From positions 6,501 to 54,018 of the forward strand of contig DCVA01000010.1 in the NCBI GenBank assembly GCA_002327925.1: DNA of 47,518 bases, given 5' to 3'. Source of the stretch: Anaerolineales bacterium UBA2200 (GTDB lineage Bacteria > Chloroflexota > Anaerolineae > UBA2200). A program made the translations under genes and the position numbers. The number at the start of each line of letters is the position of its first letter. The stretch's first letter is position 1. Below, one piece after another: positions 40,332 to 47,518 of the stretch. The notes beneath the pieces were generated by a model. That model saw only the letters and a list, made by a program, of their open reading frames with translations, searched no databases and was not told the DNA's origin.

Positions 40332-43300
40332 ATGTCCAAGAGCTGGACTACCCGTATCGGGACTGCCGCGGCAATCATCCTCCTGACCGTGTCGATCCTC
40401 TTCCTATTTACCTTTGTCCTTCTTCCCCACTCGGCGCGTGCGCTGTCCACGCTGCAGGTGGACCGCACCGATCCGAGCTGTAGCGACGTCACCGGCTTGC
40501 CCGCCTTTTGCACCATCCAGGCGGCGCTGAACGCGGCCAGCAATGGCGACACCATTGAGGTCTCGGGGCACACCTACACCGAGTCTCCTGAGCGCGCCGG
40601 CATCGACGTGACCATCACCGGCGCGGGCGCCGGCACGACCATCGTTCAGGCGGCCACGGAACGGGCCCTGGCCACCACGCGCGTGTTCAGCTTTACCGGC
40701 GGGGTCCACGTGACCATCAACGACCTGACCGTGCGTCACGGCAACCCTCCCACTGGCTATGGCACTGTCGGTGGGGGCGGCATATACGTTGAGGGCAGTC
40801 TGACCCTTGACCATGTGGATGTAGTCAGCAACACGGCCGATGACGGTGGCGGTGTCTATGTCCGGGATGACACCATCGTGACCGGAGGCACTTTCCGGGA
40901 CAACTATGGCACGCACGCTTGCTGCTCCACCGGCGGCGGCCTGTTCGCCGGGGGGAACCTCGACCTGGATGGCACCCAGTTTATCAACAACTCGACCTAC
41001 TTTGAAGGCGGCGGGGCCTACGTCTACGGCTACGCCCACATCGAGAACGCACTTTTCCAGGAGAACGTGGCGCGCACCTCCAGCGGCGGCGGCCTGTTCG
41101 TCGACGATGGCGACGTATACATCACCAACACTCTGTTCCTCACCAATACCGCGCAGGACGGGGGCGGTGGCGCGTTTGTCTGGTATGGCGGCGTCTCTCT
41201 GAACGGCTCCCTGTTCCAGGGGAACGTGGCCACGACCATGGAGGGCGGCGGCCTGTTCATGTACGAGGGGCACCTCACCGCAAACGACACCCACTTTATC
41301 GGCAACCGGGCGGCGTCGGCGAGCCAGGGCGTGGGCGGCGGGGCGTGGTTGATGTACGACGCCACGCTGGAAGGCGGCAGTTTTGAGCGTAATGCGGCCC
41401 TGCAGAACGGCGGCGGCCTGTACATCGAGCAGGGCGCGCTGCACATGAGCGGCACCCTGTTCCTCACAAATACCGCGAGGAGCGGTGGCGGCGCCTGGAT
41501 CGGAGGGTACTATGACAACTCGACGCTGTACGGCGGCGAGTTCAGTGGGAACCAGGCATCGAACCTGAATGGCGGGGGCCTGCTGGTATACTCGACCACG
41601 CACACGGTGTTTGTGACCGGCACGCAGTTCCAAGGCAACACGGCGAGCTGGTTTGGCGGCGGCGTGCACGCCGGCGGGAGTCTGGCTCTGACCGACGCGC
41701 AGTTCTCCCATAACACCGCCACCAACGGCGAAGGCGGCGCAGTCTGGGTGAACCGCGATGTCGCGGCCGCCACTACCGTGTTTGAGAGCAACTATGCCGG
41801 ATCACGGGGCGGCGGCCTGATGTCGTGGGACGGGGCGATGGAGGTTGACCGCTGCCACTTTATCGCCAACAGCGCCGGCAACGCCGGCGGCGGCCTGGCC
41901 CACCAGGGACAGAGCTCGGTGGTCAACAGTTTGTTCGCGCGGAACCAGACGCCGCTCTACGGGGCGGCCATGTTCCTGCAGCCGTACTCCATGCCGATGA
42001 CCCTTTTGCACAACACCATCGCCGGACCATCGACTAGCCCTGCCGCCGCCATCCGAATCGGCCAGGGCGCGGTGTTTATCACCAACAACATTGTGTCCGA
42101 CTACGTCATCGGCATCGAGGTCGTGGGCGGGACCGTCAGCGAGGACTATAACCTTTTCTACCCGGCCACCATGGTGACCGGTACCGGCCCCATCGCTCAC
42201 GGCAGCCACAGTCTGGTTGGCGATCCGCTGTTCTTTAACCCGGCGGTCGACGACTATCACCTGCTGCCCATCAGTCCGGCCAAGGATTCCGGCGCCAACC
42301 TGGGCGTGGTGATCGACCTGGACGGCCTGGTGCGGCCGATGGATTATGGCTATGAGCGCGGCTGCTACGAGGTGCCGGGCCTGTACGGCGGCGATGTCGA
42401 GCTCAGCAAGAGCAGCGAGCCGCAGCTCGTCTACCCGGGCTACGCGATCACCTACACGCTCGCCTACACCAGCAACGGCCCCGGCCCGGGCAGCGAAGTG
42501 TGGATCACCGATACCCTGCCGGCCGGCGTGACCTATCTCGGCTCGATCGATGACGCCGGCTGGATCGGGCCGAGCGTCAGCGGCCAGACAGTGACCTGGT
42601 ACACCCCCACCCTCGACGCGGGGGCCAGCGGCCAGATCGTCTTTGCCGGCGAGGTCAGTCTGCTCGAGCCAGTGAGTGCCGACTGGGTATTGACCAACTC
42701 GGCCGAGATCACCGCCGCCATCGACATCACGCCGACCAACAACCTGTCGCAGGCCGTGAACGTTTTCCAGGGGCTGCGCATCCGCAAGAGCCACTACCCG
42801 GCAACGATCACCGCGGCCTGGGATTTCTGGTACTATGTCGACGTCACCAACAGGGCGAGTTCTCCAGCCACCAATCTGGTGGTCACCGACACTCTGCCCG
42901 CCGGCGTGGCCGCTTACTCGGTGCAGCCGGATATGGGCGGCGTGTTCGACGGGGTCAACACCGTCGTCTGGACCATCCCGTCGCTGGGCCCCTACGCCAC
43001 CGTGCGCTTGACCATCAAGGCGCGCACCTACTCTACCCAGGCCGGCAACTGCCTGACCAACAACGTGATCGCCGACAGCGCTCAGGCCGCGCCGCCGGTG
43101 AGTGCTTCCGACACCACCTGCGTGGTCAAGGGCGAGATCACCCGGCCCACGCCCACGCCTACGCCGACGCCTCTGCCCACGCCGACCGGCACCACCGTGG
43201 TCATCCAGAGGGGCGGCCCCGGCAATGCCGAGGACACGTACATCTACCGCTACCAGCCGTTCGTCAACTACTGGCTCGGACCGCTGTTGAAGGTCGGCTA

Positions 43301-43880
43301 CAAGCAGACCAACGCCTCGCTCATCCAGTTTGACCTCTCCCCCATTCCATCCGGGGTCAAGGTCGATGAGGCCTGGATCGAGGTCTGGGCGGCAGGCTGG
43401 AGCGGACCCTTCTCCGATTTGACCATCGGCGCCTATGCCATCAGCAAGACGGTGCAGATCAGCCAGACCACCTGGGTATCGCCCGAGCTGGGCAGTCTGT
43501 GGGCAATGCCCGGGGCCAACCATGTACTCCTTGACCGCCGGCCTCTGCCCGAGTCCACCATCACCACCAGCGGCCCGCTCAAGTGGTATCGGTTCGAAGT
43601 GAGCAAACTGGTGCAGGAGTGGCTCGACGCGAGTACAGCCAACAACGGGGTGCTGCTGCGCTGCGAGTCGTGTACGGGACGGATAATCGTCGAAATCTTC
43701 ACCAGCCCGCCGGAGGGCGGGGCCACCGTGGAGCAACGCCCCGGTCGCGAGCTCCCACCAAACAACGGCATCTTCCTGGGGCCGATGCCGGGCAACCTTT
43801 GCCCTTACACCTACTTCTTCGCCTCGAGCGAGTACAGCAACCCGGCCCTGTGGCCGAGGCTCGTGGTGAGGTACGAGTAG
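40332..43880 (+). CDS. Secreted beta-helix protein with DUF11 and DNRLRE modules
   Basis: The 1182-residue protein has a signal peptide (AAAIILLTVSILFLFTFVLL) and then a right-handed beta-helix region (about 40-680) with 15 copies of a Gly-Gly-Gly turn (GGGIYVEG, GGGVYVRD, GGGLFAGG and so on), resembling polymorphic outer membrane protein repeats. Two DUF11-like domains follow, each with the ITDTLPAGV or VTDTLPAGV motif (about 690-930), then a Pro/Thr linker (43.14-43.19 kb), then a DNRLRE/CBM96-like module to the end. Unlike the module in the gene at 13272, this module carries an insert with CESC and LCPY cysteines. AAGGAG precedes the ATG at 40332. An extracellular adhesin or glycan-binding role is inferred from the domains only. 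Confidence 0.87.
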   Translation: MSKSWTTRIGTAAAIILLTVSILFLFTFVLLPHSARALSTLQVDRTDPSCSDVTGLPAFCTIQAALNAASNGDTIEVSGHTYTESPERAGIDVTITGAGAGTTIVQAATERALATTRVFSFTGGVHVTINDLTVRHGNPPTGYGTVGGGGIYVEGSLTLDHVDVVSNTADDGGGVYVRDDTIVTGGTFRDNYGTHACCSTGGGLFAGGNLDLDGTQFINNSTYFEGGGAYVYGYAHIENALFQENVARTSSGGGLFVDDGDVYITNTLFLTNTAQDGGGGAFVWYGGVSLNGSLFQGNVATTMEGGGLFMYEGHLTANDTHFIGNRAASASQGVGGGAWLMYDATLEGGSFERNAALQNGGGLYIEQGALHMSGTLFLTNTARSGGGAWIGGYYDNSTLYGGEFSGNQASNLNGGGLLVYSTTHTVFVTGTQFQGNTASWFGGGVHAGGSLALTDAQFSHNTATNGEGGAVWVNRDVAAATTVFESNYAGSRGGGLMSWDGAMEVDRCHFIANSAGNAGGGLAHQGQSSVVNSLFARNQTPLYGAAMFLQPYSMPMTLLHNTIAGPSTSPAAAIRIGQGAVFITNNIVSDYVIGIEVVGGTVSEDYNLFYPATMVTGTGPIAHGSHSLVGDPLFFNPAVDDYHLLPISPAKDSGANLGVVIDLDGLVRPMDYGYERGCYEVPGLYGGDVELSKSSEPQLVYPGYAITYTLAYTSNGPGPGSEVWITDTLPAGVTYLGSIDDAGWIGPSVSGQTVTWYTPTLDAGASGQIVFAGEVSLLEPVSADWVLTNSAEITAAIDITPTNNLSQAVNVFQGLRIRKSHYPATITAAWDFWYYVDVTNRASSPATNLVVTDTLPAGVAAYSVQPDMGGVFDGVNTVVWTIPSLGPYATVRLTIKARTYSTQAGNCLTNNVIADSAQAAPPVSASDTTCVVKGEITRPTPTPTPTPLPTPTGTTVVIQRGGPGNAEDTYIYRYQPFVNYWLGPLLKVGYKQTNASLIQFDLSPIPSGVKVDEAWIEVWAAGWSGPFSDLTIGAYAISKTVQISQTTWVSPELGSLWAMPGANHVLLDRRPLPESTITTSGPLKWYRFEVSKLVQEWLDASTANNGVLLRCESCTGRIIVEIFTSPPEGGATVEQRPGRELPPNNGIFLGPMPGNLCPYTYFFASSEYSNPALWPRLVVRYE

Positions 43881-43901
43881 CCGGAGGTCAGAGTAGTAAC
43901 A

Positions 43902-43936
43902 AACGCCTCCCGGGTCCGGTGGACCCGGGAGGCGTT
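43902..43936 (+). terminator. 16-bp stem hairpin after the beta-helix gene
   Basis: AACGCCTCCCGGGTCC (43902-43917) pairs perfectly with GGACCCGGGAGGCGTT (43921-43936) over a GGT loop. The tail (GTCTGATAC) has few Ts, so termination may be weaker than at 17636. Confidence 0.7.
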
Positions 43937-44044
43937 GTCTGATACTGCGTACTGCCTGGTGCTTACCGGGACGAGAACCAGTGCTACGACGTCCAGGACG
44001 CTTGTCTCGATCAGCCCACTTCTTGACCAGGCAGGAGGTGCACC

Positions 44045-44557
44045 ATGCCCAGGTTTCGACGCGTCGTTGCCATGTTATGTCTTGCTGCTACCCTCACGCT
44101 CTTGGGTGCGGTGAGTCTCGGCGTCAGGTCAGGCCCGGCCGGGGTGACGGCTCAGGGTGAGGGAGGGCGGGTCCTTGTGCCTCTCGTGGCTCGCCTCCAT
44201 ACCCCTCCTGTGCTGTGGACCGGCGCCACGGACCTGGACAAGCCGATGATGTTTCACGTCTCGGCGGACAACTCCGAGTGGGCTGACTTCCAGATCACCA
44301 TCAAGTATTTCGCCCCCGGCTGCAACTACCGCGGCGTGCTCGATATGAGCAACGCGGGGCCCGGGGCGATCACGGACGGCCAGTTCAGCTATGACGACAC
44401 GATGTTTGCCTTCAGCGGCGTGTTTGACTCGGCCACCACCGCTCACGGCACGTACAGCATCCGGGGGATTGATCTCTCGATTAGCCTGCCCTACCCGCCC
44501 TACGTCTGCATGGCGTCGATCGCAGCGTCCGGCACTTGGATGGCGGGCCGGCCATAG
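44045..44557 (+). CDS. Secreted protein of unknown function (copy 1)
   Basis: This 170-residue protein has a signal peptide (VVAMLCLAATLTLLGAVSLG), then a beta-rich domain with three cysteines in the mature part (APGCNYRG and YVCMAS among them). It is nearly the same as the protein at 45662: both share GPAGVTAQGEG, HTPPVLWTG, FHVSAD, YDDTMFAFSGV and TTAHGTYSI. No named family is recognised. AGGAGGTG precedes the ATG. It is 109 bases downstream of the hairpin after the large beta-helix gene, so it probably has its own promoter, though I find none that is convincing. Exported role inferred from the signal peptide. Confidence 0.72.
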   Translation: MPRFRRVVAMLCLAATLTLLGAVSLGVRSGPAGVTAQGEGGRVLVPLVARLHTPPVLWTGATDLDKPMMFHVSADNSEWADFQITIKYFAPGCNYRGVLDMSNAGPGAITDGQFSYDDTMFAFSGVFDSATTAHGTYSIRGIDLSISLPYPPYVCMASIAASGTWMAGRP

Positions 44558-44571
44558 GGACGAAAGACAAA

Positions 44572-44612
44572 AGGCGCGCCGCGACCGTTTTGCTTCTGGT
44601 CGGGGCGCGCCT
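44572..44612. terminator. Bidirectional terminator between copy 1 and the toxin gene
   Basis: AGGCGCGCC plus GCGACC (44572-44586) pairs with GGTCGG plus GGCGCGCCT (44598-44612) over an 11-base loop. It separates the secreted protein gene from the convergent toxin gene. Confidence 0.7.
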
Positions 44613-44659
44613 CCTTGTGGCGCAGGGGCGGGTCGTAAGGTCCTGCCGAGCGCTATCCC

Positions 44660-44977
44660 TCACCCTTGCAGTCGCGCCAGCAGCTCCTCAAGGTCGTCAT
44701 AGTCATAGGGCGGGCGACGGTACAGCCCGAGCACCCACACCCAGCCTTCCACCTCGTTGATGGCATAGACCAGGCGCCAGCGGTCGAGCCTGAAGCGGCG
44801 GATCTCGATCTTGGGCGGGACGTTCAGAGCAGACACGTCCAGCGCGCGGGTGCGATGGGGGCGAGGCCCGTCGGCCAGGGATGTGATCAACCGCGCCAGA
44901 CGCTGTCGGACGGCCCCGGGCAATTCCCGCCTGGCCTCGTGCACCACCGGCTCGATGTACAGGCTAAGCGGGCTCAT
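44660..44977 (-). CDS. RelE/ParE-like toxin
   Basis: This 105-residue protein has the short alpha-helical start and beta-sheet core of RelE/ParE-family toxins: a helical VRQRLARLITSLADGPRP segment, then IEIRRFRLDRWRLVYAINEVEGWVWVLGLYRRPPYDYDDLEE at the end. The RWRLVYAI strand and the VLGLYRR strand are typical. The start at 44977 overlaps the antitoxin gene by 14 bases, the usual antitoxin-first order. RelE types cut mRNA on the ribosome and ParE types target gyrase; I cannot say which this is. Toxicity is inferred from family and context. Confidence 0.8.
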   Translation of the reverse strand: MSPLSLYIEPVVHEARRELPGAVRQRLARLITSLADGPRPHRTRALDVSALNVPPKIEIRRFRLDRWRLVYAINEVEGWVWVLGLYRRPPYDYDDLEELLARLQG

Positions 44978-45221
44978 CTCGCCACGCTTCGGCTACCTCT
45001 TCCCAGCGTAGCGCGCCGGACTTACACGGTCCCGCTCGCAGGCGCGACGACATCCCGTGCACCAGGGCACGGTCCTCGAGATCCTCGACCCAGTCCAGAA
45101 GAGCCTCCCACCCGGCAGCGTCCAGGAACACCCCTGATGGGCGGCCATCTCGGCCGACAACGAACTGGACCGATTCTAGCGCCTCCAAGAGCCCTTTGCC
45201 AAGTTGTGCCTGCCGAGTCAT
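44964..45221 (-). CDS. Antitoxin of the RelE/ParE-like pair
   Basis: This 85-residue protein is encoded immediately before the toxin and overlaps it by 14 bases. Its N-terminal half looks like a Phd/YefM-type or similar antitoxin (FVVGRDGRPSGVFLDAAGWEALLDWVEDLED), and the acidic C-terminal part (LRWEEVAEAWRDEPA) would wrap the toxin. The ATG at 45221 has GGGAGG upstream. Upstream lie a consensus promoter and a palindrome overlapping its -10, as expected for autoregulation. The exact antitoxin class is uncertain. Confidence 0.75.
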   Translation of the reverse strand: MTRQAQLGKGLLEALESVQFVVGRDGRPSGVFLDAAGWEALLDWVEDLEDRALVHGMSSRLRAGPCKSGALRWEEVAEAWRDEPA

Positions 45222-45265
45222 GGTGAACCTCCCGGACCACTTGAGTCTGAGAGTGGTCTCGTGCT

Positions 45266-45294
45266 ATCGTACCACAGGTACGCACGAGTGTCAA
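45266..45294 (-). promoter_or_regulatory. Promoter of the toxin-antitoxin operon
   Basis: On the minus strand TTGACA (45289-45294), a 17-base spacer and TACGAT (45266-45271). The start point would be near 45259, about 38 bases before the antitoxin ATG. Confidence 0.8.
45269..45283. promoter_or_regulatory. Candidate antitoxin operator
   Basis: CGTACC (45269-45274) and GGTACG (45278-45283) form a perfect 6-base inverted repeat with a 3-base spacer inside the promoter and overlapping the -10 box, flanked by matching GTGC/GCAC. It is the expected site for repression by the antitoxin or the pair. Confidence 0.6.
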
Positions 45295-45470
45295 AGCTCG
45301 GCGGGCATCGGCGGAACGGGCAGGCACAACGCTTGCGTTCGGTGCAAGCACCCTGGGCCTGCCCCTGCTAGCTCACATGGCAGCGGAGCGGGCGGGTTAT
45401 CGCCGCGGTGGTACCGCTGGTCCCCCGCCGTTCTCGTGCTCCCCCTGCTAGACCGGGCACCGACCGGCGC

Positions 45471-45499
45471 TTGACGCCGCCCCGACCCCGGCCTACAAT
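45471..45499 (+). promoter_or_regulatory. Promoter of secreted protein copy 2
   Basis: TTGACG (45471-45476), a 17-base spacer and TACAAT (45494-45499). The leader of about 155 bases ends with a 48-base stretch nearly identical to that before copy 1. The stretch from 45.30 to 45.47 kb holds no gene I can support. Confidence 0.7.
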
Positions 45500-45661
45500 A
45501 CGGCCGGCCACACAAGCGAGCTCACCGGGAGAGGTTCGGCCCCCTCCACCAGCCGCAGGCGGCACCTCACGATACCTCTCGCGCGGCCCCGCAGCCGGCG
45601 GACCGGATCGTCATCATCTGTCTCGATCAGCCCATCTTTCTTACCAGGCAGGAGGTGCACC

Positions 45662-46174
45662 ATGCCCAGGTTTCGCCGCGTCATTGCCATGTTATGTCTT
45701 GTTATCGCCGCCACGCTCTTCGGTGCTGTGAGCCACGCCGTCAGGTCAGGCCCGGCCGGGGTGACGGCACAGGGTGAGGGAGCGCGGGTCCTGGTGCCTC
45801 ACGTGGCTCGCCTCCATACCCCTCCCGTGCTGTGGACCGGCACGACGGACGCAGGCAAGCCGATGATGTTTCACGTCTCGGCGGACGGCTCTGAGTGGAG
45901 CGACTATCAGATCACCATCAAGTATTTCGCTCCCGGCTGCAACTTTCGCGGGGTGCTCGACATGAGCAACGCGGGGCCCGGCGCGATCAGCGATGGCCAG
46001 TTCGGCTATGACGATACGATGTTTGCCTTCAGCGGCGTGCTGGACTCGGGCACCACCGCTCACGGCACGTACAGCATCCAGGGGATTCCCGTGGCGATCA
46101 GTCTGCCTTCCCCGCCCTACGTCTGCTACGCGTCGGTCTCCGCGTCCGGCACGTCGACGGCGAGCCGGCCGTAG
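45662..46174 (+). CDS. Secreted protein of unknown function (copy 2)
   Basis: This 170-residue protein duplicates the one at 44045, with the same length and mostly the same residues; differences are scattered (for example GLDLSI-like versus GIPVAI near the end). The signal peptide is VIAMLCLVIAATLFGAVSHA. The conserved cysteines, FAPGCNFRG and YVCYAS, are kept. AGGAGGTG precedes the ATG, and the ribosome-site region and about 40 bases of leader are the same as those of copy 1, so the duplication included the 5' region. The promoter at 45471 is specific to this copy. Function unknown. Confidence 0.75.
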   Translation: MPRFRRVIAMLCLVIAATLFGAVSHAVRSGPAGVTAQGEGARVLVPHVARLHTPPVLWTGTTDAGKPMMFHVSADGSEWSDYQITIKYFAPGCNFRGVLDMSNAGPGAISDGQFGYDDTMFAFSGVLDSGTTAHGTYSIQGIPVAISLPSPPYVCYASVSASGTSTASRP

Positions 46175-46253
46175 GGACGTCGCGGATCGACTTACAAACC
46201 CTGCTGGACTTTGGAAGTCTTCGCTACCGGCGCCGCAGACCCCCCTCCGTCAA

Positions 46254-46293
46254 CACGAACACGGCTGACCCTCTCGGGCCAGCCGTGTTCGTG
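46254..46293 (+). terminator. Hairpin after copy 2
   Basis: CACGAACACGGCTG (46254-46267) pairs perfectly with CAGCCGTGTTCGTG (46280-46293). It lies 80 bases after the copy 2 stop. There is no run of Ts after it; the DNRLRE remnant begins inside its right arm. Confidence 0.6.
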
Positions 46294-47235
46294 CGGGTCG
46301 GGCGGCACTATGACGGAGCGGGCACCTGCACCTGGTTCATTTCCTCCCTGGGTCCCGGCAACAGTGTCTCGCTGTTGATCCGGGCCCAGACCCTGCACTC
46401 GGCAGTCGGCCAGTGCCTGACCAACCGGGCCATCATCTCGGCCGACGGCGTTCCCGTGGCGCTGACCCCGAGCGACGTCTACTGCGTGCCGCGGTGTGCG
46501 GCTCCTCAGCCTACCGCGGTGCCCGCACCCACGCCGACATCCGCGCCAACGCCGACGCCGGTTCCAACGCCGGTCGGCACCAGCGTGGTCATCAAGCGCG
46601 GCGGGCCTGGCACCAGTCTGGACACGTACATCTATCGCAACCAGCCCTACAGCAACTACTGGCTCGAGCCGCTGCTGAAGGTGGGCTACAAGCAGACCAA
46701 CGCCAGCTTGATCCAGTTCGACCTCTCCCCCATTCCGGCGGGAGCTCTGGTAGACGAGGCCTGGCTGGGAGTCTGGGCGGCCGGGTGGAGCGGACCCTCC
46801 TCCGACATCACCATCGGCGCCTATGCCATCAGCGAGACGGTGCAGATCAGCCAGACCACCTGGGTATCCCCCGAGCTGGGGAGTCTGTGGACCTTGCCCG
46901 GGGCCAACGACGTGGCGCTCGACCGGCGCGGAGTACCAGAGTCGACCGTCACCACCAAAGGCCTGCTCCAGTGGTACCGGTTCGACGTGAGCCAGCTGGT
47001 GCAAGAGTGGCTGGACGCGAGTACGGCCAACAATGGGGTGCTGCTGCGCTGCGAGTCGTGTATGGGACGGATCGTGGACGTCTCGCCCGACGAGGCCGTG
47101 CCGGGGAACCAGGTGAAGCCGAGGCCATTCCTGGGCGTGCTCCCGGGCAGCCTGTGCCCGTACACCTACTTCTTTGCCTCCAGCGAGTACAGCAATCCAA
47201 CCGTCTGGCCGAGGCTGGTGGTCAGGTACGAGTAA
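46285..47235 (+). pseudogene. DNRLRE-module protein, 5'-truncated
   Basis: The frame reads the last part of a DUF11-like domain (SLGPGNSVSLLIRAQTLHSA), a Pro/Thr linker, and a complete DNRLRE/CBM96-like module closely matching the C-terminus of the protein at 40332, including the CESC and LCPY insert. The frame opens only with a GTG at 46285, which sits inside the right arm of the hairpin at 46254-46293; no ribosome site, signal peptide or promoter precedes it. The homologous region of the 40332 protein starts far upstream, so this copy has lost its signal peptide, beta-helix and most of its DUF11 domain. It is most likely a truncated duplicate. Confidence 0.75.
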
Positions 47236-47427
47236 TCGGCAGAACCGAACCAGAACCTACCGACGACAGACCGGTCTCCGCCCAATGGAGCCCGGTTTGT
47301 TGCTGGTGAGAGGGGTGAAGCGCTCTGGCTCGGCAGACGTCGCTGACGAGACTCACCTGGCGAGCGACAGCAGAGGCGGGGTGTGCTCGCCTCAAGCAGC
47401 CGCCGCTTCTTGCCCTCGATGGCGCGC

Positions 47428-47517
47428 ACGGCCCCGTCTTCGCGCCTCGTCTACGCGAGGCGAACGGCCTCGCCTGCGGCGAGACCAACTAAGGGGGCGA
47501 ACGGCCCCGTCTTCGCG
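47428..47517. repeat. 17-bp direct repeats at the window end
   Basis: ACGGCCCCGTCTTCGCG occurs at 47428-47444 and again at 47501-47517. The stretch 47.24-47.52 kb has no supported gene. The repeats may belong to a longer array that continues beyond the window. Confidence 0.6.
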
Positions 47518-47518
47518 G

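Noticed and set aside
41802..43736. A 644-residue minus-strand frame opposite the beta-helix and DUF11 gene
   Set aside because: It has the Gly/Arg/His-rich composition of a shadow frame and no recognisable motif.
47301..47518. A CRISPR-like array at the end of the window
   Set aside because: Only two 17-bp copies occur, 73 bases apart; more copies would be needed.

Overview
The window looks like a chromosomal segment of a high-GC bacterium of the Chloroflexota, probably an Anaerolineae/Caldilineae-type lineage. The clues are large secreted proteins with Pro/Thr 'PTPTPTP' linkers and DNRLRE-type C-terminal modules, a stand-alone RRM RNA-binding protein, hairpin terminators with long G+C-rich stems, and dispersed GTCATTCTGAGC- and GTCATTGCGAGG-type inverted repeats. 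This placement rests on style and recalled family distribution, not on a marker gene. No rRNA, tRNA, CRISPR array, phage or transposase gene is visible.

Region 1 (1-10.2 kb) is a LacI-regulated catabolic locus. The minus strand carries a LacI regulator, two paralogous TIM-barrel-like proteins flanking a Gfo/Idh/MocA dehydrogenase, a membrane transporter, a HyuA-like hydantoinase/oxoprolinase subunit and the start of an FAD oxidoreductase. A divergent unit carries a second Gfo/Idh/MocA protein and a sugar-phosphate isomerase/epimerase-like protein. A near-consensus promoter with an overlapping LacI-type operator lies in the divergent gap. The substrate is unknown; a sugar, polyol or sugar acid is the natural guess.

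Region 2 (10.2-13.1 kb) is a minus-strand operon of a DUF1847 metal-binding protein, ribonuclease D and a third Gfo/Idh/MocA protein. Region 3 (13.2-18.3 kb) holds a 1447-residue modular secreted protein (SpaA/prealbumin-like, DUF11-like, PKD and DNRLRE modules), with a consensus promoter and a perfect 15-bp terminator, followed by a small Tat-type lipoprotein.

Region 4 (18.4-27.5 kb, minus strand) has a one-module NRPS (C-A-PCP), a PmeII-like restriction endonuclease with its methyltransferase, a subtilisin-like protease coupled to a GAF remnant, a truncated MFS transporter joined out of frame to that remnant, and an M3 oligoendopeptidase F. Region 5 (27.8-31.4 kb) has a small secreted protein, a glycerophosphodiester phosphodiesterase and two tandem secreted paralogues built from four copies of one repeat unit. 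Behind them lie abutting remnants of a ferritin-like gene and a type I 3-dehydroquinate dehydratase gene.

Region 6 (31.8-39.9 kb, minus strand) has a YfhO-family membrane protein, a heterodimeric ABC exporter with one degenerate ATP site, a radical SAM protein and an RRM protein. Region 7 (40.0-47.5 kb) has a beta-helix/DUF11/DNRLRE secreted protein, two near-duplicate 170-residue secreted proteins separated by a toxin-antitoxin module, and a 5'-truncated DNRLRE gene that begins inside a terminator hairpin.

The most distinctive points are the uncharacterised LacI/TIM-barrel/HyuA-like cluster, the repeated reuse of the DNRLRE module, and three scars of gene breakage (near 24.78, 31.73 and 46.28 kb). 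Coordinates of motifs and domains were read by eye; family names come from memory of the families and have not been checked by database search.
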